From Oegoconia quadripuncta (Eukaryota; Arthropoda; Insecta; Lepidoptera; Autostichidae): a stretch of DNA of 64,000 bases. How positions within the stretch are numbered: position 1 is the stretch's first letter; the number at the start of each line of letters is the position of its first letter. Below are positions 1-10,800 of the stretch, in pieces. The stretch spans positions 20,028,865 through 20,092,864 of the forward strand of contig OX438750.1 of assembly GCA_949316235.1 (NCBI GenBank), written 5' to 3'. A program made the translations under genes and the position numbers. Under the pieces are notes generated by a model. That model saw only the letters and a list, made by a program, of their open reading frames with translations, was not told the DNA's origin and did no database searches.

Positions 1-372
1 CTTATTTACGAATAATCAATGCTATCTTTGGAATGATAATATCGCTACTTTTCGAACGTCGTCGGCAATAAATAACTTTCTTGAAATTTGACTCAATCAT
101 TTTATGTTGTTCCTTTCTTTTAAAATACTATGTTACTTAGGCAGAGTTATTATTTTTTAGCTATTCTTTCGATTGGCATCATAAAAGTAGGGTGTTTTTT
201 TTTCACATTTAAGTCGGTTCGATTCCCAGCCGAAGCAAGTAATTTTTAGAAAATCTATGAATGCAGAATTACTAACTTTTAAAAATAACATAAAGTCTTC
301 TTTGAGCAAAATTCACTATCTACAATATTTAAGGTACTTCCCCTTCATGTCCCATAACTTTGGGACGCCCTG
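1..372 (+). mobile_element. Right end of a long-TIR MITE-like DNA transposon
   Basis: This stretch is almost identical to 34663-35035, the right half of a complete 857-bp element with about 268-bp inverted repeats. It ends in CGTCCCAAAG-type sequence read inward (GGGACGCCCTG at the end) and is followed by TATAT, consistent with TA target-site duplication. The left half lies before the window. It contains a tRNA-B-box-like string, GGTTCGATTCCCAGCC, near 216. The near identity of the two copies suggests recent transposition. Confidence 0.8.
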
Positions 373-964
373 TATATGGAATTATTTAATAATATTTTAG
401 TCAAAGTAGAACTTCTTTGCACATAGGATGCAATGATAGTATTAAGTTCTTACCTAAATCACTATAGGTACCTGAGTATACTGTTGCTCAGATATTTATA
501 GGCAACGCAACAACATAAATGTAAGAATGTTTGGGTGGGGAAAGGATATTATTTATATATTATTATTTGTATATTATAATATATATTTAACTATTATTAT
601 GCAGAATTATGTATCATATTTATTTTATGTATACGTGTGTATGTAAGTATTAATAATATAGGTATATAAAATTATCACATATATTTTATTGTAATATACC
701 TAATTATGTAGTTTATTACGTATAGTATGTATGTTTTTGTGCAGGTGCACAAAAACAAAAAATTACGGTGGTACTAGTACTTTTTTAAGTGTCATCGAGC
801 ACACGTCATCTCAATTAAGATACTTAATTAATAATATGTAAAATCTAACGTTTATTTGTAATAGATAAGTGGATAACTGTTATTGGCCTAGATTAAGATT
901 GTAAATGTAATATTGTTTGTTTTAAGTTTAGTGGCTGTTGTTATCCTAAACAATAAAATAAAAA

Positions 965-1086
965 AATAAAAAAAAAATTCTAAGGCATGTGAAACCCGCA
1001 TTGGCCCAGCGTGGTGGACTATGGCCCATACGAGTAAAGGCCTATATCCCTGCAGTAGGCTGTTTACGGGCTGAGATGATGATATG
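965..1086 (+). mobile_element. Lepidopteran SINE copy (Metulj-like)
   Basis: Starts after an A-rich run with TTCTAAGGCATGTGAA and continues through GGTGGACTATGGCCCATAC to GGCCTATATCCCTGCAGTA and GGGCTGAGATGATGAT. Further copies occur at 17722-17842 (same strand) and 7715-7930 (opposite strand). This conserved core is typical of a tRNA-related SINE of moths and butterflies. The family name is from memory and not verified. Confidence 0.7.
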
Positions 1087-1093
1087 AAAGTTC

Positions 1094-1235
1094 GTTCGTC
1101 GTGGCGCAGTCGTTTTCGATTAGCAAAGTTAACCAACATTTAGCTCAATCAGTCCTTGGATGGGACTAATGCTAATTCCATAAGAGTGTGCCCGTGCTTT
1201 GAAGGACACTTTAAACAGCCGTTTACGATTGTTTT
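1094..1235 (+). repeat. 5S-rRNA-derived SINE-like repeat
   Basis: The series CGTTTTCGATTAGCAAAGTT...CAGTCCTTGGATGGGA resembles the internal control region and 3' part of 5S rRNA (GTTAAGC..., GGTCAGTACTTGGATGGGTGACC). A better-preserved copy is at 21035-21185. Too diverged to be a functional 5S gene; a 5S-headed SINE is the likely origin. Confidence 0.5.
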
Positions 1236-1624
1236 CAATTATAGGTAGTTGTTAAGCCAAGTCAGTGAATTACAGGGACGGATCGCAGACATTGTCAGGT
1301 GGCCACTAGTCTGTCACATAACAGGAAGCTGTACCACAGCAGTGGTTACGTAATATTGTTTATGTGAATGATTAATCCAAAATTAACACTGCTTTTATTG
1401 CTCTTAGAATATGTACGAATGTAAGATTTGCATGGAAGAGATCGCTGTTATCGATAAGGCCGCCTTTTTTGTTCGTTCATTTATGTCGTTTTTGTTAATT
1501 TCGTACATGAAAAAGAAATATATAAATATAATATTGTTTAATTTACCCTTCCAACTACCTTTCCTCCAGTTTCCCTATAAATTCTCTTATTTGGCAACTG
1601 ATAAACAAATCTATATTGTTATAG

Positions 1625-1800
1625 GACGCGATTCACTACATGACCAAAGAAGCGCCACACGCGGTCATCGAACTCGACAACTATGGCATGCCTTTCTCAC
1701 GCACGCCCGAAGGAAAAATATACCAGAGAGCCTTCGGTGGACAATCACTTCAGTTCGGCAAGGGAGGACAGGCCCATAGATGTTGTGCTGTAGCGGATAG
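1625..1800 (+). CDS. SDHA: SDHA exon: substrate-domain start
   Basis: Encodes [14 protein letters not shown]...[16 protein letters not shown] and [20 protein letters not shown], matching the FAD-domain/capping-domain junction of SDHA. The exon ends ...GCGGATAG|GTAAAT (phase 2) and joins AACCGG to make R-T-G-H-S. Confidence 0.95.
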
Positions 1801-4800
1801 GTAAATTATTCACTTTATTAATTCCTTTCAGGAATTCATCGGCCTAATTGCCATTACACGATTCGTTAATTCAACAATTCGTCGCCGATAGAGCTTATTG
1901 GATCAGATTGCTCATGGTTAGCAAAGTTGCCCTATTTTTATGTTTTTTCTGATCTCCAGGTTGTAAAGGTGAACATAAAAAACTGTAATAATTGGTTTGA
2001 TAATTATATTTACTCTTTAACTACACATGCAGTGGTAACCTATAATTAAGGCAGCGCTTAGAATATATTACACATCACAGGTGCATTGTGTTTGTTATAG
2101 TGTATGTCTTGTTGGTCATCCTAAATAAATAATAATAAAATATCCTTAGACATACACACAGCGCCATCTAGTTACACACTAAGCAACTATAGACTTGTAT
2201 TGTGGATACCAGATGATTGATATACTACATCTTTACTGGGGTACACATGTCCGTATTCATCACACAAACATATGCCCCCAGCGGGATTCGAACCCGCAAT
2301 CTTTTGGTATAGTGGCCATAAATAAAGAAAATAAAATACCACTGAACTTCTTTTGTCTTCATCCTAGTAAACATAATATTAATTTATGTAACAGAACCGG
2401 GCACTCATTGCTGCACACCCTGTACGGTCAGTCGCTGCGCTACGACTGCGAATACTTCATCGAATACTTCGCGCTCGACTTGCTTATGGAGGACGGCGTT
2501 TGCAAGGGCTGTATCGCGCTCAACCTCGAAGATGGCACTTTGCACAGGTGAGGGTTGCGGAACAACTTATTTGTAAAAACAGCAGCTCTTACAACTCAAA
2601 AAAGCCGAGGACAAATTTATATCTTCAACTTAAGATTATGATGCCACAGAGGAACCATCCTGCTCGCTTTACTATAAACTGGTGGGACAATCCGCAGTAG
2701 TCATGCGCAAGTTTGACCCAAAGGCAAGTAATTTTATCACAGAACTTTAGTTAAAAAGGGAGAATTGAAATGTTGCGAAAACTAAAAAGACAAAATTTGT
2801 TTTCGACAAAAATTACGAATTAGGTCAATCAAAGATTATCTATTTTATTCCAAATTACGTACCATTGATATTGAAGGTGGGACGTCTGCGGGCTTCAGAT
2901 GGATCGTCAGTCCACTAGTCACGCAGCTACGTCATGATCCTTAATTACCATTCCCTCTAATGTTGTAGGTTCCAAGCGAAGAACACGATCCTGGCTACCG
3001 GCGGCACAGGCCGCTCCTACTTCAGCTGCACCTCAGCGCACACTTGCACCGGAGACGGTACTGCCATGGCCGCGCGCGCCGGCCTTCAGAACGAGGACAT
3101 GGAGTTCGTACAGTTCCATCCCACCGGTGAGTGAATTATGATTATATAAGTTATTATATAATATATTATATTAATTATATAAGTGAGGTAGATTGACTAT
3201 TATAGTGTAGGACTTATAAATATTCTGTTACAAAATCAGATTTGTAGCTGGCAAGGTAGTAAAGTTAAATGCAGGTTAGTTGCGTAGTAAAAAAGCATGC
3301 TCTTTTTAATTGTATAAATATTTCTTGTATCCAAAAACAAATTTATTGAAAATTTTGAAATTCTCCGTGAAACTAGGAACATAATAATAATAATATCATC
3401 CATAAAAACAGCGTTAAAAGTTAAATATCCCCGTGCAATATAACCAATTTCTAGATCTTTCCTAATACGTCTAAGCTTAAATGTAGCCTACTTTTTTGTA
3501 TGGACACTTGCCACGCTATTATTGTAAATCTCTGATCACACTAACAAAGTGCAATATCTTTTACGGACGTGAGTTTGCTTTTTGCAAGATATGTTCGCCA
3601 TGCGAGCGAGATGCGTATATCGCACGAGGAAGGACGACCCTATTCTTTCGCGATGTCCATTGCAGGGTCTGCTTGACTTTGTGCAGAGCTTCAAAGTTCT
3701 ATTTTGATTCTGTAAAGTTGCTGAAGCAAAAATTACCCTAAGCTCATTACCATTAATTCCGTTATTTACCAAAATGTACATAACTTCGTCAATCTTATTA
3801 TATGATTGCACCACCATGGCTATAAACGGTCTAACAAAATTAACCCGACAAACGTTGCAGAGTGTATGTATAGATGTACCTATTATGAAAAAAAAATAAA
3901 AAATTAAAGTGAACAGATTTTATTCAAAAAATAAAATTTAGAAATGTAAATTTTGTGAGTTAATTGAAAAATTATTTAGAAATTAAAGAAATGAAAAGAA
4001 ACCACGCGAATTCGCTTCGCTCGGTATGAAAAATAGAACAATGTCGTAAATAGTGTTTAGGGATTTTTCCTTAGCTTGGCAAATTGTCCCTGACATCATG
4101 CTGCAGGCAATGACGTGTGACTAATTAGCAATATTCCGAACATTAACAGGAAAATGGTATCATAATAACACATTCTTGTTTTGATATTTTTCGGTACATT
4201 ATACAGGATGTTATCGTTTGTTTGTTTATTTATAAACACTTTATTGCTCGACACGAGTTTGTGCATCGTTAAGTGTGATCAGGCGATAATTCCGTAAATA
4301 TAAGTGATATCAAAAATCTTTAAGGATAAAAAGTCGTCGCTTAGGGAACAAAATGACATATAGCGACATGTTTGAATTTAGAGCCATTAAGACGTGCAAA
4401 TCTATAGATATTGTTTGGTGGAAAGTGATAATGCGCGTAATTGCTATAAATGTTATTGATCTCATTTGACAACGTACTTGGTATATCAGTTTAAAGTATT
4501 TTGATATCTCTTATATTTGCGGAATAATCGCTTGGTCACGTTAACGATTACACCCTGTTTATGTATTATAGGTCAAAAGTTCTTTAGTACAAATAAATAA
4601 CTGCTACTTCTTTAGTATAATTAAATAGTTGCAAACCATCTGTAAGGATTAAATGTTAAGGCTGTGTCATATGAGGGGCATGTCTAGAAATGGGTTCTAA
4701 TTGTCTGGCTTATCAGATCGAATTATTAATACTTTATCTAATACCTTGAATTTTTTTTGGAAATCCCAACTAATATTATAAATGCGAAATTGTGAATGTA

Positions 4801-7800
4801 TGCATGCCTGTATGTATGTTTGTTACCTCTTCACGCCTATACAGCTGGACGGATTTGGATGAAATTTGGTGGGTAGACAGATTAGGACCTGGATTAACAT
4901 ATAGACAAATTTTTTTGCTGAACAGATTTTGATGAAATCTTCCACGTGGACGAAGTCGCGGGCGGAAAGCTAGTAAGCAATATTTATACCCAAAAAGTCT
5001 CGACCCAACTATTTGATGGAACGGTCGGTCATGTTGTTCAGTGGCAATAATTGTAAAAATTTTACTAACCTGGGTCCCAAAATGGACATTGCCAGGTATC
5101 TACGGCGCCGGTTGCTTGATGACGGAGGGATGTCGAGGCGAAGGCGGGTTCCTCGTGAACGCGAAGGGCGAACGCTTCATGGAGAGGTACGCGCCCGTCG
5201 CGAAGGACCTGGCCAGTCGGGACGTCGTGTCGCGGGCCATGACTGTCGAGATCATGGAAGGTAAGACAAAGTGTTGAATTCTTTATTAAACGCTTTTATT
5301 TAACTTGCAATGTTCGTATGTAAGTATATTTTCTTTTTCGAAATTTGCAAACCATTTTCCAACTACTTGCTGGTATCTAATTGACCTGAAATTTGGCATA
5401 TTTATGTAAGTTCGGTGACAATGCAATATTATGGTGCCGTCGAGCTGATCTAATGACGGAGCCGGGATGTAGGGACTGGAACTATCTGATGGCAAATGGC
5501 ATGATAGAAATTTGGGCTAGTTTTGCCATGAGCAGTTTCCATTACACATGATAACGACGGTCTAAAGTTGGACTCAGAAGGTTGCCACTGGAACTCCTTG
5601 ATGGACTTTATGTTACTCGTCTTTGTACTAGAATAATATGACTTAGTCACGATGGAGTATTTAATGCTTGTTTTTAATGTACAACTTATTCTACCTACTT
5701 CAACTTACACTAACTGTAGACCACACATGTGAGTATTTGTCTTATTTATTATAATAGTAATAATTATAATAGTAATTCCATTATAATTATATATTCCTTT
5801 AATAACTTATACCATGGTAGCTTGAAAAATTTAATTATTAGCAGAGTAGGTGGAACTATTTATCTTACTGGCTAAATATGTATGAAAATTAAAGAAGAAA
5901 TATTTACTATCTACTACGTCTTTCTTAAATTGGTAAGTGAAAAAACCTTAAAGTGTAATATTGTTCGCTGACGGTACCTCTCTATTATTTAAAGTGAATA
6001 GTTAGAATTAAGCTGTGACGAGTGGCATTGTTCACGTCGAACTGTTTACGGTAAATAATTAGTTACTTAATGAGAAAAATGTGTTTTTGTTACTCAATGT
6101 CGGAATGGTTCCTCAATGATTTCCTTCGACGCAGAATCCTCACTTTTGAAAACTTTGTGAATATCAATTTTAACAATGTCAAAAAATAGTCAAGAAGAAG
6201 CGTAAATAGTCACCAAGGTAAAAACAATGATCTAGTTGTAATTCCGAAGTACTGCTGTAAGATGGTGAGGGATGATACTGGGATGAAGGTCAGAACAGAA
6301 TACTGACCTCTCAATCGAGCAAAAGACGGAGAATATGTACTTTGTTTCTATTCCAAAAAAAAACAAGAACTAGTCTCTCTTCTATTTAAGAGCTATGCTC
6401 GTCGGTGGAGTCCTAGACAAGAAATCAATAAGTCATCAAGGAAAAAAAATAGTCCACGTTTTAATTCCGAAGTTGGTGGGGATAGGTATAGGTTGGTGAG
6501 GATGTTGGATTTCACATTCCAATCAGTTTTTGTTTTTTTGTTGGGGTTACTTTGATAAGGACACATTACCGGGCTTTTTGGCTTAAGGTACCGCCACTGG
6601 TGATAGCGCTATGACGTGCAATTTTACTCTTGTATGCAATAAAGAAAAGAAAAATAAGAAGAGTTACCGCGCTTATTTGCAAAGGTAGAAAATAAGATGC
6701 GCTATCTATTGTTGGGCAGGCCGCGGTTGTGGTCCGGAGAAGGACCACATCCACCTCCAACTCCACCACCTGCCACCCGAACAACTCAAGCAGCGCCTGC
6801 CTGGCATTTCCGAGACCGCCATGATCTTCGCTGGCGTCGACGTCACGAAGGAGCCCATTCCCATATTACCTACAGTGCACTACAACATGGGTGGCACTCC
6901 TACTAATTACCGCGGTGAGGTAAGAAACTGCAAACTGCAAATACTTATTTCAATGTAAGATACTTGGTATAAATAAATAAGAAATATCCTTGCACATACA
7001 CACAGCGCTATCTAGTACCGCACTAAGCAGCTAGACTTATATTATGAATAAACTACGCCCATACCTGTTTTTTTTTTGGAAATATATACATATCATATCT
7101 GCGAACTCGCTGCGCTCTCGCCTCAAACTCATTCGCAAATCGCTCGCAAAGTGATACCCTTAGATATGAAGTGTAATGTAGTTATGATAAGGTTTTTTGC
7201 CCTGGCCCCTTTATTTGTGGTCGACGTAGTAAGTCTTTTTCGTCCATTCTACTCTATCGGGCTTTAACTCATCATTATCGTCCTTTTCGTTAATAACATC
7301 CCTCACACAATCATATTTATCACTCCCTTAGATCGTGCGTGTCAACCCTCCTCATAACATGTCCATACTAAGTGATTTCCTTTCTACTTTTCTGCGACCT
7401 TCCAGCAAGAGCCTGTGATTAAAAGATAAGACAAAATCGACTCAAAATACTCTAGTAACAGACGTATTACTTTGTTGCATAATGAATAGTTTAAATTAAA
7501 CCTTAAACATGATAACATTATCGTGAGATACATAGTCGTATTGACTAATAATTTACGATATTGGTATGTTTGAAGATGGTCTTGTGATAATGGCTTATTA
7601 ACTTTACCCTACAATTCGGTCAATAAACAGCGGTGTGCGGTTATCGACAATTGTAATAGTATTTAATGTATTACATTGCAGTTGCATTACATTACTTTAT
7701 CTACGACCCTACAATCATCATTATCAGTCCATAAACATCCCACTGCAGGAATATAGGCCTTCCCTCGTGTAATGAGAGAGTATGGGCCTTAGTCCACCAC

Positions 7801-10800
7801 GCTGGCCCAATGCGGGTTGGGGACTTCACATGCCTTTGAATTTTTATTTCTCTGCCATGCAGGTTTCCTCACTATGTTTTCCTTCACCGTTTTAAGAGAA
7901 GTCGGATAAATGCACATAAGTAATTAAATTTAAACACTCAGCCACCGCCGCTCACCGTACCAACCGTACAATAATAACTATAATAATATGTAGAATTTAA
8001 TATGCAGCCTGTAATAGCTATTTCATTATAGCTGGTGTTTCATAACAAAAAAACATTGAGAAGATACAATAATGTTTAGCTATACATTATTGTATCTTCT
8101 CAATGTTCTGTTCTGTAAATTTCACGACTATTTTAACATGACTACCATATTTGTATGCCAATTTGGCTGATCACAGAGATCATATTTATAAGTTAATGTA
8201 TCATAAAAACCTGTACACTTGTGTATCACAAATAAATAAATGATTGATTGTTTTTTTTGTTATGAAACACCAGCTATCAAAAATAAAAGAACTGATTTCA
8301 TCGGTTCAGCTGTTCTGGTATTAAAATGTCACAGACAGACGCTTCAAAGTTATACTGGATGAGTTTATTTAGGTAAGGTAGAAGGTATTGGCATAGGTAG
8401 TTTATTTTTTTTCCTTACGGTAAAAAAACTCATCCGGTTTATCATTGCGAAAGGTGAGAATGTTGAAAAATGTGTATGCGGCTGTACGCGTCTTGCGCCG
8501 GCGAATTGCCATGCAACATCTTAGGAGCTTCTGTTCACCTGGTACATTACAATAGACCACAGCTTGATATTTGTACAGGCTATATATAGGAATGTATAAG
8601 CCTGTACAAATATCAAGCTGTAGTCTATCGTAATGTAAAATAATGGTGTAATATATTACATAACACTGGGGTGTAATGTGTGACATTTCAAACAGTTTTT
8701 GATCTTGTATTAAGCGGGCATTTACAGTGTGAACTGGCGATGACGCATTTTTACATATATTTTTCGGTTATATCGTAAATACGCATAATATCATTATGTA
8801 ATATAATCAAAGTACTATATAATTATTTTTTTCATGTATTGATGGGTATTATTTACTGGACAAAAAATGAAATTTAAATCAATAAGCCGTAAAATCTGTG
8901 CAAACTATCGTCAAAACTTTAAAAGTAATTATTATATTAACCCTATGGACTAGATTATGCAATTTTATGCCTATTAATGAAATTATCGAATTAATAACAT
9001 ATATAATGTCACGATTTTTATCCCAAACGGGGTGGTTAGAGATATCCCAAACTAATTCTAAATAAAAGAACATCCACATTTCTTTCTAAATATACAAGAC
9101 ATGTGAAAGGGGGTGAGTACACCGCTATTAAAACGTGCAAGTCTATAGATGTTTTGTGTTGATCGCCTTTTACGATGCCCATAGGATGGGTTGGTTCTAT
9201 TATTTTTACGTGCCGAACGCACACAGTACAAATGGTCGAATAATAACGAAAAATCGTTGGATAACACCTAATAAAATTTACATTTAATATTAATATTCAA
9301 CAGTGCATCACCCACTACAACGGCCAAGACCGCGTGATCCCGGGCCTGCTGGCGGGCGGGGAGGCTTCGTGTGCATCGGTCCACGGCGCGAATAGGCTCG
9401 GCGCCAACTCGCTGCTGGACATTGTGGTGTTCGGCCGCGCATGCGCAAACACCATCGCGGAGACTAGCCGCCCGGGCGACGCGCAGGCGCCGCTTAAAGA
9501 TGTAAGACAACCTACTCCAAGGTGCAAGACAGCGTGATCCCAGTTCGCTACTACGCTGCTAGATATAGGGGTGTTCAGCCGCGCATGCGCAAACACCATC
9601 GCCGACACCAACCGGGCGCGGCAGACACTGCTCAAAAACGTAAGACGACAATTCTCTGTAAGGGGCAATACAGTAATTTCCATTTTCTGCTAGATGTAGT
9701 CGTATAAACACCCTCGCTGACAGCAGCCGCCCAGGCGACGCGCGGCGCAGCTTAAAGACGTTAAGACATTCCTTATTTTTAAGCGGCTCCTATAGGCCAC
9801 CGACTTATTAAAAACAACCAAGACCGACTATTTAACTTGCCTTCCGAAGCACGGAAACACTCATATTAAAATGCCAGTAGTGGTTGCTCATCCAAAGACT
9901 GACCGCATCAGACATTGCTTAACTTCGCTAATGGAAAACCGATCACGAATGCCGAAAACCAATCTTGGGAGGAACAAATAGAAACAGAACCGCTTCTATC
10001 CGGTGTTAAATCGGTGTAGTAAAAGAAAAGTATCTTTTTTCCAGTTTTTTGATAATAGTTACCTATATGTTTTAGAATACAAAACTATCTTATCATTTAA
10101 TAATACCTTTACAATCAAAGTTACGAAGTGACTGTATGTCTATAAATATTTAGAAGATTAATGTTTGCAGAGTACAGGCGAGGCGAGCGTCGCTAACCTG
10201 AATAGCATGAGGTTCTCGAATGGGTCGATTCCCACCGCGGACCTGCGCCTGCGCATGCAGAAGTGTATGCAGAAGAATGCCGCCGTGTTCCGTCAGAAGA
10301 GCACACTAGAGGAAGGTGAGACTTAATGCATTACATTAACAGTGCAATAAATTGAGAAAAATACAACTACAAAATAATAACCTAACTCTTTCAGCAATTT
10401 TCGCAACTGTTTATTTTCTGTTCATATCACTATGAATCAGCTGTCTTGACAATGCATTTTGAGGAAAGCTTACAATTTAGGGTAGGCACTGTCTTTCTGC
10501 CTGTAAAGCGCGAGGGTATATGCCCTCATCATATACAATTTCACCCTCCTGCAGCCGTAATTGTGTTTAATAGGGTGGGGCCGAATATTCGTTTTATATT
10601 CGGTATTCGGCACATTCACCGAATATTCGGCTAAATCACCGAATGTTCGGCAAAGTGGTACTCAGTTGAGTGTTAAATATGTTATTTTTATGAAATACAG
10701 TGTAGGTTTACGTTTTCGTTGACGCTGTAGCTTTATATCCAATAACAGCAGATAAAAAAGATGGTTATTAATTAAAAACAAAATATAATTAGGTAGCTGT

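Larger units (their letters stand above)
373..1624 (+). other. SDHA intron (3' part) upstream of the first visible exon
   Basis: Non-coding, AT-rich sequence. It contains an 11-bp-arm hairpin near 732-757 (TTTTTGTGCA facing TGCACAAAAA), a lepidopteran SINE (about 965-1086) and a 5S-rRNA-like repeat (about 1094-1235). The open frame starting at 1411 is only the intron-side extension of the exon at 1625. The acceptor is ...ATTGTTATAG at 1624. Confidence 0.75.

Noticed and set aside
2270..2320. Functional tRNA gene (B box GGTTCGAATCC)
   Set aside because: No acceptor stem, no A box at the right distance and no cloverleaf; it is the head of a SINE.
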